This document shows positions 1-7,300 of a stretch of 47,721 nt of DNA, one piece after another. Each line of letters opens with the position of its first letter. Position 1 is the stretch's first letter. This DNA comes from CAYUVF01 sp964448045 (GTDB taxonomy: Bacteria > Bacteroidota > Rhodothermia > Rhodothermales > Salinibacteraceae): NCBI GenBank assembly GCA_964448045.1, contig CAYUVF010000028.1:1-47721 (forward strand), given 5' to 3'. The translations under genes and the position numbers were made by a program. The notes under the pieces were generated by a model, which was given only the letters and a program-made list of their open reading frames with translations, ran no database searches and was not told the origin of the DNA.

Positions 1-46
1 CGGTCGGCTCGCCGCTGCCATGCTCTTGCTCGCCTTCAACCCTTGA
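1..46 (+). CDS. Possible C-terminal end of an upstream gene (partial)
   Basis: The frame starting at base 2 is open and ends with TGA at 44-46, reading about 14 residues with a hydrophobic stretch (AAAMLLLAFNP). It would converge on the porin gene ending at 54. The fragment is too short to name, and a second plus frame also stays open to the TAG at 55-57, so it may not be coding. Confidence 0.2.
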   Translation, partial: GRLAAAMLLLAFNP

Positions 47-53
47 TCCGCAT

Positions 54-1361
54 TTAGAACATGATCACGCCTTCGATCATGAAGCCATCGAACTGGCCGT
101 CTTCGAATAGGCTGCCGGCGGGGTAGTCGTTGTAGTTCTGCTGCATGTACTCGACTTTCGCCAGGATGTTGGACGTCACGAACCAGCCGGCGCTGATCTG
201 CCAACGATCGACGCTGACTTCAAGGTCGGATCCGCTGAGCAGCTCGCCGTCGACGACGTTGTAGCGGCCGCCCACGAACAGGTCGTTGTCGAGGAAGCGG
301 TAGATAGCTTCGCCGCCATACTGCGCGACGTTGCGGTTCTCGGCCTCGTTGGCGGCGCTGCCTTCGACCCACTCCAGCACGCCGAAGAGCTCCAGCCCGC
401 CGACCTGTACGAAGGGGTTGACCATGAATGAGGTGACCTCATCCCGGAAGCCGACGCCAAAGAGACGTCCCGACCAGTCGCTACCGGACATCACGGAATA
501 GTACCGCGAACCGGCCCGGTCGCCCGAGTGCAGCGTATTGTTGAGCGACTTCGCCGTGGTGTAGGCCGAGCCGGTTAGCCGCACCCGCACGTTGTCGTTG
601 ATCTGCCGGTCGACGCCGAGCTTACCGTAGAAGGAGGGCGCGCGGCCATCGGGGTTCTCGACGGAGCCGCGAATTTCGCCGCCAGTGATCGCGCCCATGG
701 CGAGGAAGCCGTTCGAGCGCACGTAGACTTCACCGCCAATCTCGGTCGTGAAGGAATCCAGGATATAGTTGCCCACGAACGCGTTGTACAGCGCGTTGCC
801 GTTATCCGTCCGGCGGAAGTGGGTATCTCCGTAGTTGATTTCGAAGTGGCCCACCCGCAACGTGACGTAGTTCATCAGGTGATCGAGCGCCGGGTTGTTG
901 AGCATCGGCAGCTTATCGATCTGCAGGTAGCCGCCCTTCACCCAGGCTTCGGGGTGGTGGCGCGAGGATAGATACGTCGTTAGGTTGACGCGGATGCCAT
1001 CGGCCAGTTGGGCGCCGAGGTAGAGGTTCGCAGTGGCGAGGTTGAAGCCGGTGCCCAGCTCCGGGAGGGCATTTTCAGAGCCTTCGGCGGCGGCGTTCTC
1101 TTGGGTGAGGCTTTGCAACTGCTGTGTGAAGGCGGCGCCCCAGTCGACTTCGAAGCCGTCGTAGGCGGCGGTGTCGGCTTTGGGGGGTTCGAAGACGTTG
1201 AGGCCGGCCTGGCTATGAGGCCGGTAAAACTGGAGATCGGTAAACTGGGCTTCGGCGGACTGCGGAGCCAGGCCGATGGCCAGAAGGAGCAGGCCGGTGA
1301 GTAGGCTGGTAAGGCGGGTCGAAAAACGGGTTGAGCGTAGGGTCATGGTTATAGGCTGCAT
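54..1361 (-). CDS. Outer-membrane beta-barrel porin
   Basis: This 435-residue protein has a cleavable signal peptide (hydrophobic core about residues 17-32, cleavage near SAEAQ). The mature part has alternating polar/aromatic strands and ends in phenylalanine, as outer-membrane barrels do. Repeated segments of the kind ELFGVLEW, GGEAIYRF and DLFVGGRYNVVDG look like transmembrane hairpins, and an early stretch (GFNLATANLYLGAQLADGI) resembles the first strands of porin-like OM proteins. It is the last gene of a three-gene minus-strand group: its start overlaps the stop of the YceI gene by 13 bp if the first ATG (1361) is used, and an ATG at 1346 is also possible. Substrate is unknown. Linkage to two YceI-type proteins suggests a shared envelope or lipophilic-ligand role, but this is only inference. 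Confidence 0.75.
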   Translation of the reverse strand: MQPITMTLRSTRFSTRLTSLLTGLLLLAIGLAPQSAEAQFTDLQFYRPHSQAGLNVFEPPKADTAAYDGFEVDWGAAFTQQLQSLTQENAAAEGSENALPELGTGFNLATANLYLGAQLADGIRVNLTTYLSSRHHPEAWVKGGYLQIDKLPMLNNPALDHLMNYVTLRVGHFEINYGDTHFRRTDNGNALYNAFVGNYILDSFTTEIGGEVYVRSNGFLAMGAITGGEIRGSVENPDGRAPSFYGKLGVDRQINDNVRVRLTGSAYTTAKSLNNTLHSGDRAGSRYYSVMSGSDWSGRLFGVGFRDEVTSFMVNPFVQVGGLELFGVLEWVEGSAANEAENRNVAQYGGEAIYRFLDNDLFVGGRYNVVDGELLSGSDLEVSVDRWQISAGWFVTSNILAKVEYMQQNYNDYPAGSLFEDGQFDGFMIEGVIMF

Positions 1362-2029
1362 AGTCTATTTGAGGGATCGAACGTCGTATCTTGGGCGGCC
1401 AAGGTGGGAGCGGCCGTGTCGGTCGTAGTGGTTGCAATGAGGTCGAAATGGGCTTCAATCTCGTCCTCAACGCGAATCAGGCCGAAGAATTTGGTGGGTG
1501 GATCGATGCCAAAATCGCTCATCTGGAGCGTCCGGCTACCACACAGCCGAAATTGGCCCGGCCCGATGCGTTGCCCGCGAGCGACAAGCTCGATGGTGCG
1601 CTCGGTGCCTGCGATAGTGAGGGTGCCGCGTGCGCGGATGCGGTGCCCGGCGGTCGAATTCGCATCGACGATTTCGGCGCGGTGGAGGGTGTACCAGATC
1701 ACCGGATAGGCCTTCGCCTGCAACGTTTCTTTGAGGTCTTCCGTCATGCGGCGCTTGCCACAATCGAAGGTCTTGACGGGCACCTCCAGATCGGCCTCCG
1801 GGCGTACCGTCGAACGGGTGGTATCGGAGAGGGAGGCCGGCCGCGTCGTAGCCAGTTGAGCCGTACCGGCGATGCTATCCACCTGGCAACTGAAACTGTT
1901 GACCGAGGAGCGACCTTCGATCCAGAATGAACTGCCGGGGTGGACCTCGACGGTGGTCTGGCTCCATGCGGGGAGAGTCCACAGCAACAGCGCCATCAAG
2001 GGCAGGCCAAGGGAGCGCAAAGTGGTCAT
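1349..2029 (-). CDS. YceI-like periplasmic lipid-binding domain protein
   Basis: About 226 residues with an N-terminal signal peptide (MTTLRSLGLPLMALLLWTL, cleavage after PAWSQ) followed by a YceI-like beta-barrel. Supporting features are the start of the domain (VEVHPGSSFWIEGRSSVNSF), a central DLEVPVKTFDCGKRRMTEDLKETL segment matching the same region of its upstream neighbour, GTLTIAGTERTIEL, and the closing VEDEIEAHFDLIA. YceI family members bind isoprenoid-type lipids in the periplasm. An ATG at 2092 would add 21 residues and overlap the previous gene, but it buries the signal peptide, so 2029 is preferred. A short Thr/Ala-rich tail follows the domain. It is a diverged paralogue of the next gene upstream and is probably co-transcribed with it and with the porin. 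Confidence 0.75.
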   Translation of the reverse strand: MTTLRSLGLPLMALLLWTLPAWSQTTVEVHPGSSFWIEGRSSVNSFSCQVDSIAGTAQLATTRPASLSDTTRSTVRPEADLEVPVKTFDCGKRRMTEDLKETLQAKAYPVIWYTLHRAEIVDANSTAGHRIRARGTLTIAGTERTIELVARGQRIGPGQFRLCGSRTLQMSDFGIDPPTKFFGLIRVEDEIEAHFDLIATTTTDTAAPTLAAQDTTFDPSNRLCSL

Positions 2030-2078
2030 AGTGGGGTGGGCCGGAGAGTCAAGCAGAAGGCCGGACGGCAGGCGACGG

Positions 2079-2690
2079 TCAGGGTGCGGCAATTACGTCA
2101 AAGCGGACGGTAATCTCGTCGCCCGTTTTGACGGTGCCGAGCAGGGCGCTGGGACGGTCGACGTTATAGGCGCTTAGTTTGAGGGTGTGCTGCCCCACAA
2201 ACCGCATGCGCCCGTCGTCCATGCGCTGTCCTTTGACAGCCATGTCGATGGTCTGGCGCTCCCCGGCAATGATCAGCTCCCCGGTCGTTTGCGCTTCAAA
2301 CCAGCTCGCCGAGGAATCGGGCAGGGGCTGGAGGCTCACGGATTGCAGCGAGTACATCACCTGCGGATAGGCGTTCGACTGCAGCGCGTCGCGCAGCTTC
2401 TCGTTCATTGTGTTTTTGTCGCAAACGATCTGATCGACGGGCACGCTGATGTTCGCCCGCCGTACGCCGGATATCGGCACCGACGCGCCGGCGGTGGTGT
2501 CTATCTGGAAGGATCCGCTCAGCGACTCGACCGGGCAGGCCCAATCATGCAGGGTCGAGGTGCCCTCGACGCGCATCGTGCTGTTTTCGGGCGCGAGAGT
2601 GTAGTTCGTTGCGGATTGCACCGCAGCGCCGATCAAGACGGCACTGGCCAGTAGGAGCGCGAACGCGGTAAAAGGACGAGATCGGGTCAT
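2079..2690 (-). CDS. YceI family protein
   Basis: 203 residues: signal peptide (residues 1 to about 26, ending near VQSA), then one complete YceI domain. Diagnostic stretches are YTLAPENSTMRVEGTSTLHDW at the start, the VPVDQIVCDKNTMNEKLRDAL helix region, GELIIAGERQTIDMAVKG, and the final GDEITVRFDVIA strand. The family forms an extended antiparallel barrel with a hydrophobic pocket for polyisoprenoid or other amphipathic ligands. It is first in the minus-strand group (YceI, YceI, porin), with the second YceI starting 49 bp after its stop. A lone cysteine pair (DWACP and VCDKN) is conserved with the paralogue, so a disulfide is possible in the periplasm. Confidence 0.85.
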   Translation of the reverse strand: MTRSRPFTAFALLLASAVLIGAAVQSATNYTLAPENSTMRVEGTSTLHDWACPVESLSGSFQIDTTAGASVPISGVRRANISVPVDQIVCDKNTMNEKLRDALQSNAYPQVMYSLQSVSLQPLPDSSASWFEAQTTGELIIAGERQTIDMAVKGQRMDDGRMRFVGQHTLKLSAYNVDRPSALLGTVKTGDEITVRFDVIAAP

Positions 2691-3146
2691 GATTTCGGTG
2701 TAGGGTCAGTACAAGGTAAGTGCGTTTGGACGGGTGGGCGTCCTCATTGCGGTTCCTAAGTAAATCAATCCCTGTTACTCCGCAAAGAAGGGAATCCATG
2801 GGGTTGGGGTGGAGCCGTCTTGTATCCGCCCGACCGAACCCCCCAATTCTACCTGTGGGGAAAACCCCTACGCGCTACAGAACACAGCTCGCGGGGCGGG
2901 GGGCTGAGAGCCGATTTTCCGGCATCAGCGCCGGGAGAGGCCGTTTTTGTGCAAGATATGCAGATGGCAGGTCGAGCCTCACCAGGGGATGCGCCCCAGA
3001 TTTACCCTGAGGCGAAGTGATTGTCGTTTTGGGATCGAGTCCCAATCGTCCAGCGTGAGCCCCGGGACGTGTTGCGCAGATCCGTTGCGATCTCGGGGCC
3101 GAGCAGCGTCTCCACAGCTCGCCATTGGCCCATTTCCGCAGACTCA
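2691..3146. other. Intergenic region between hemN end and the YceI operon
   Basis: About 455 bp with no convincing gene. It must hold the promoter of the minus-strand YceI/porin operon, but I see no strong TTG/TAnnTTTG pair. A short palindrome GTGGGG-AAAA-CCCC lies at 2855-2868. Short open frames on both strands lack protein-like composition. Confidence 0.5.
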
Positions 3147-4529
3147 TCACACCGACTGCGAATAGACCGGCTGGCGGCTCCGATCGGGGTGCTGGTAGTA
3201 TGCGTCGAAGGCCGCGACGACGGGGCGGACGAGCAGGCGCCCGCGCTCGGGAATGGTGATCGAGGCGTCGCCCACGCGGACGAGTCCATCGGCCTCCAGC
3301 GGCTGGAGGTGGCGCAGCGCATCAGCGAAGTAGGCGTCGAAGTCGAGATCGAAGCGGGCCTCCACGTGCCGGGTATCGAGGCGGAAGTGGCACATCAGCT
3401 CCATGATGACGTGGCGGCGGATGTGGTCGTCGTCTGTGAGGCGATAGCCCCGGTACACCGCCGAGGCGCCCGCGTCCATCCGCTCGTAGTAGGGACGCAG
3501 GCTCTTCACGTTCTGGGCGTAGAGGTTTTTCAGCTGGTGAATGCCCGAGATGCCGAACGCGAACACATCGGCGCCGGCGCGGGTGGAGTAGCCCTGAAAG
3601 TTGCGGTGCAGCTCGCCGGCATCCTGCGCGCGGGCCAGCTCGTCGTCGGGCCGGGCGAAGTGGTCCATCCCGATGAAGCGGTAGCCGCCCGCTTCGGTGA
3701 GCCGCTCGATGGCCATCTTGAAGATCGACAGCTTCTCGGCGGGCGAGGGCAGCGCCTCCTCCGGGATGAGCTGCTGATGCTGCTTGATGGACGGCACGTG
3801 CGCGTAGCTGAACAGCGCGATCCGGTCCGGGTCGATGTCGATGATCGTGTCGACGGTGTTGCGAAACTGATCGACGGACTGGTGCGGCAGGCCGTAGACG
3901 AGGTCGAGGTTGATGCTGCCGAAGCCATGCTGGCGCGACCAGCGGACGGCGTCGCGCACCATCGGCTCCGGCTGAATGCGGTTGATGGCTTCCTGCACGG
4001 CCTCGTCGACATCCTGCACGCCGATGCTGATGCGGTTGAATCCGGCCTCGGCGGCGGCCGCGACGTGCGCCTTCGTCAGCCCCCGCGGATCGGCTTCGAG
4101 ACTGATCTCGGCGTCATCGGCGACGGTGAACTGCTCGTGGAGCATGGCGCCCAGCGCCCGAATCTGCGCGGGATCGAGGTACGTCGGGGTGCCGCCGCCC
4201 CAGTGGATCTGGACGACCTCGCGGTTGGGGTGGATGCGCTCGGCGAGCTGCTCGATGTCGCGCCGCAGGTAGCCGAGGTATCGCTCGATGCGGTCCGGGT
4301 CGTGCGTCACCTTCATGTGGCAGCCGCAGTAGTAGCAGAGCTGCCGGCAGAAGGGTAGGTGCAGGTACAGCGAGATCGGGCCGGCGGAGGCGTCGGCATT
4401 GGTGGCTTTCATCTCCGCGCGAAAGTCCTCGGCGCCGATCGCGTCCGAAAAGTGGGGCGCGGTCGGGTAGCTCGTGTAGCGGGGGACCGGGCGGTTATAC
4501 CGGCGGATCAGGTCGAGGTCGACATGCAT
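3147..4529 (-). CDS. hemN: Oxygen-independent coproporphyrinogen III oxidase
   Basis: 460 residues, normal for HemN. This radical-SAM enzyme decarboxylates the two propionates of coproporphyrinogen III to protoporphyrinogen IX in the cytoplasm. The N-terminus carries the family hallmark RYNRPVPRYTSYPTAPHF (residues 10-27). The radical-SAM cluster cysteines are C61, C65 and C68 in FCRQLCYYCGC, and the glycine-rich SAM motif is HWGGGTPTYL. GVQDVDEAVQEAINRIQ and NLDLVYGLPHQS follow, and the C-terminal HemN domain has the FGISGIH and MELMCHFRLD segments. It starts 17 bp after the stop of the PLP decarboxylase gene, so the two are likely one transcript. Heme supply is relevant to the heme-rich ACIII/caa3 enzymes encoded nearby. 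Confidence 0.95.
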   Translation of the reverse strand: MHVDLDLIRRYNRPVPRYTSYPTAPHFSDAIGAEDFRAEMKATNADASAGPISLYLHLPFCRQLCYYCGCHMKVTHDPDRIERYLGYLRRDIEQLAERIHPNREVVQIHWGGGTPTYLDPAQIRALGAMLHEQFTVADDAEISLEADPRGLTKAHVAAAAEAGFNRISIGVQDVDEAVQEAINRIQPEPMVRDAVRWSRQHGFGSINLDLVYGLPHQSVDQFRNTVDTIIDIDPDRIALFSYAHVPSIKQHQQLIPEEALPSPAEKLSIFKMAIERLTEAGGYRFIGMDHFARPDDELARAQDAGELHRNFQGYSTRAGADVFAFGISGIHQLKNLYAQNVKSLRPYYERMDAGASAVYRGYRLTDDDHIRRHVIMELMCHFRLDTRHVEARFDLDFDAYFADALRHLQPLEADGLVRVGDASITIPERGRLLVRPVVAAFDAYYQHPDRSRQPVYSQSV

Positions 4530-4546
4530 GGCGCGGGCGGGGCGCG

Positions 4547-6994
4547 TCAGTGGATGGAGTGCGGGCGGGCGTGGGCGTAGAGGCGGGTGAGCAGCCGCTT
4601 GAAGCGGGTGCGCGGGCGCGACTCGGCGATGATGTTGGATGGCGGCAGGCCCTGTTGTTCGAGGCCGGTGCGCAGCGGCTCGGGAATCGGGTCGGCGATG
4701 ACGATGAGGTCGGTGGGTTGCAGCACGCTATCCGCGAGGACCTGCCGGGCGACGCGCAGGAAGGCGTCGGGCGCAGACGGATCAGCGTGGAGGACCGCTT
4801 TCTCCATGGCCGAGGGCAGCGCGTCGGCGGCGAGGGCCTGCTCGGGGGGCAGGCCCTTTACGTCGAGGAACGCAGCGTAATCCTCGTACTGCAGCTGGCG
4901 CGCGAGCGAATCCGGCAGCTGCGACGCCTGTTCGACGACGAGCACCTGTAGTGGGGGGCTGTCCTGCTGCGGGCTCGTCGGGAGCACGTGGTCGAGGTAT
5001 TCGTCGAGCGCCACGTCATGGAGGTAGTCGACGAACTGCTCGGTGAACGGCGGATTGAGGGCGTTCCAGTCCTGCATAAACGGATTCATCAGGCAGGTGC
5101 GCAGGAGCGTGAGCGAGGCGTCGGTGCGCACGGCGGCGTCGAGCTGATCCGCGGGCAGCATATCGTCCAGCACGTGCCGGTACGCGGCGACCTCGATTTC
5201 CGTCTTGGACATCAGGAAGTCGTACTGGTTGATGTCTTCGCGGCCATCGACGGTCATCCGCCGCCAGATACGGTTGGTGAAGGCGTTGAACTCATCGACC
5301 GATTCGAAGCCTTCACGCGGGGCCAGCACGAAACAGTAGCCGACGGTGTCGGGCTCGGCGAAGGGGCGCAGCGTGATCCACGTTTCGTCGCGGGCGAAGT
5401 GGTCATCGAGTGCGCCTACGAGGGCGTTGTTGGCCGCGATGCAGTTGCGCATGAACTGGCCGTGCCCGTCTTCGGTGAGCGGCACCATCTCTTGCGAGAG
5501 GTAGCAGCTGACGGCCGCAGCGCCGGGGCGCGAGCCTTCGAGCGTCCACTGTCCGAGGAAGCCGCCGAAGCCGGCGCGGTCGTCGTCGGCGAGGTAGGGT
5601 GCGGCGTACGAGATGGCGTCGCGCACGTGGTAGTCGCGCACCAGCAGTGCGCCGGCCGGATACGGCACGTAGCCGAACTTGTGCGGATCGATCACGATGG
5701 AGTCGGTGCGGGGCAGGGCGGCGATGCCGCGGTAGGCTTCGTCGCTGATGAGCCCGTTGGGGCCAACGAGCGCGTCGTCGGCGGCGCCGGGCGGGGCGAA
5801 GGCGCCGTCGTCGGTGTGTGGCAGCATCGACGCGAAGTAGCCGCCGAACGCGGCGTCGCAGTGGTGCCAGAACGTGATGCCCTCGGCGGCGGCCGTGTCC
5901 CGGAACGCTTCGATCGTGTGCAGCGGATCGATGGCGCCCTCCTCGGTCGTCCCGCAGATGCTGACGACGCCCAGCACCGGCACGTTGTCTTGGGCGCAGG
6001 CGCGGACCTGTTCGGCCAGCGCGTCGACATCGAGTCGGATATGATCGTCGACGGGCACGGTCTCCAGCGCGTCAGCGCCGAGGCCGACGAGGTCCATGTT
6101 TTTCTTCCAGCAGTAGTGTGCGGCCTGCGAGATGAAGACCTTCGGCAGGCGGGCGCGGTCACCGGGAAAGGCGTCGTTGTAGCGGAGGAGGAACGACGCC
6201 AATCCGGCCTTGCGGACGCTGGGAATGGCCTCCTGAAACGCCTGCGCCGTCGCCCGGTCGGCCTCGTCCATCGTCCGGCGGATGCGCAGGTGCAGGTCGG
6301 TAATCGTGTCGATGGGCAGGTTCGACAGCTCGAACGTCGAGAGCGCGCCAAGTGGCTGGCGATCGCCCGTGGCCGTGCGGACGGGCCATTCGCGTAGCCC
6401 TTCGAAGTCGGGCTCCTGCGCGGCCAGCAGGCGGACGGCCAGTGGGTACAGCCGCACGTTGCGCGCCATCCACAGCGATTCGAGGTTGGCGACGGTGCCG
6501 CCGCTGCAGAGATGGCCCCAGCTGTAGGACGTGCGTTCGGCGCGGGCGCCAGCCGGAATCGTCTCCGGAAGAAACTCGGGGTAGCCGACCATCCGGGCGA
6601 GCGCCTTGAAGTACTCGCGTTCCTCGCGGACGGTCTCGGGCGAGACTTCGGCGACGACGTTGTTCTGATTGTAGAGCAGGCCGGCAAAGTAGCCGACGAG
6701 CGCCGGCAGCGTCGGATCGCTGACGATGTGGGCGATCTGCCGGGGCGAGTAGAGCGGGGCGGCGCGCTTCAGTTCGGCAAGGATCTGGAACAGTTTGTCC
6801 CGCATCCGCGCCATCATCTCGTTGTACTCGGGCGAGCGTTTATCGCGCTCGTCGATCAGTCGCTGGTCGCTCGGGTGGAAGTTGCGGCGCCAGAAGACGT
6901 GGTCGCGCAGCACTTCGAGCAGCAAGCGTTCCAGCTCATCGGCGTTCTCGCCTTTGGGACCGAGAAAAGCAGCTTTGTGCATCCGTTCATCCAT
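4547..6994 (-). CDS. Large PLP-dependent group II decarboxylase
   Basis: 815 residues from the ATG at 6994; a longer open frame to 7102 is unlikely because its extra N-terminus is Cys/Gly-rich and not protein-like. The core is a group II (glutamate/aromatic/tyrosine type) amino-acid decarboxylase fold: SWGHLCSGGTVANLESLWMAR near the cofactor phosphate site, the CGTTEEGAIDP segment, HHCDAAFGGYFAS with the aspartate that contacts the pyridine nitrogen, and IDPHKFGYVPYPAG with Schiff-base Lys439. The protein is longer than most members, with about 200 residues after the catalytic region (LNAFTNRIWRR onward) that I cannot assign to a domain. The substrate cannot be read from the sequence; aspartate, tyrosine or glutamate are possible. 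hemN follows 17 bp downstream. PLP synthesis genes pdxB and pdxJ occur later in the window. Confidence 0.85.
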   Translation of the reverse strand: MDERMHKAAFLGPKGENADELERLLLEVLRDHVFWRRNFHPSDQRLIDERDKRSPEYNEMMARMRDKLFQILAELKRAAPLYSPRQIAHIVSDPTLPALVGYFAGLLYNQNNVVAEVSPETVREEREYFKALARMVGYPEFLPETIPAGARAERTSYSWGHLCSGGTVANLESLWMARNVRLYPLAVRLLAAQEPDFEGLREWPVRTATGDRQPLGALSTFELSNLPIDTITDLHLRIRRTMDEADRATAQAFQEAIPSVRKAGLASFLLRYNDAFPGDRARLPKVFISQAAHYCWKKNMDLVGLGADALETVPVDDHIRLDVDALAEQVRACAQDNVPVLGVVSICGTTEEGAIDPLHTIEAFRDTAAAEGITFWHHCDAAFGGYFASMLPHTDDGAFAPPGAADDALVGPNGLISDEAYRGIAALPRTDSIVIDPHKFGYVPYPAGALLVRDYHVRDAISYAAPYLADDDRAGFGGFLGQWTLEGSRPGAAAVSCYLSQEMVPLTEDGHGQFMRNCIAANNALVGALDDHFARDETWITLRPFAEPDTVGYCFVLAPREGFESVDEFNAFTNRIWRRMTVDGREDINQYDFLMSKTEIEVAAYRHVLDDMLPADQLDAAVRTDASLTLLRTCLMNPFMQDWNALNPPFTEQFVDYLHDVALDEYLDHVLPTSPQQDSPPLQVLVVEQASQLPDSLARQLQYEDYAAFLDVKGLPPEQALAADALPSAMEKAVLHADPSAPDAFLRVARQVLADSVLQPTDLIVIADPIPEPLRTGLEQQGLPPSNIIAESRPRTRFKRLLTRLYAHARPHSIH

Positions 6995-7300
6995 AAAACA
7001 GCGCGGTTCAATAGCAAAATAATGTAGGGTCGATGCGGTGCCGAATCCGACAGGGAGCGCCTGTGTTGTGCTGTGGGGCATTCCCCCACACGAGCAGACC
7101 AATCGTCCGCTGCGTCGCGACGTATGATGTTGACGTATACGCGCGCTTGGTGGAAGCGGTCAGCGGCGGCGGCCTGGTCGAGGTGCAAGGTGTCGTTGCA
7201 TCCAGTCTGCATGCGATGTTCACATCCGCGTGCTACACAAACCGGATTCAATTCCTGTATTTTCGCCCTGCCTCTTTTCCGTCAATAGATTTCGTTCTCT
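6995..7300. promoter_or_regulatory. Divergent promoter region with hairpin
   Basis: This 306-bp spacer separates the minus-strand decarboxylase from the plus-strand lipoprotein gene. A perfect 7-bp inverted repeat, TGTGGGG (7072-7078) and CCCCACA (7084-7090) with a 5-base spacer, lies about 80 bp upstream of the decarboxylase start. A TATTTTCG element at 7258-7265, followed by CCCTG, is a candidate -7 box for the plus gene, and the same octamer is found upstream of two other genes in the window. No matching TTG was found 19-21 bp upstream of this copy. No small gene was recognised. Confidence 0.45.

Noticed and set aside
3021..4358. A 445-codon plus-strand frame opposite hemN
   Set aside because: It is the antisense shadow of hemN: composition is Val/Ala/Arg/Glu-rich without motifs, and the minus strand carries every HemN signature.
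4988..6397. A 469-codon plus-strand frame opposite the PLP decarboxylase
   Set aside because: Shadow of a GC-rich gene on the opposite strand, with low-complexity V/G/R-rich sequence; the minus frame has the catalytic motifs.
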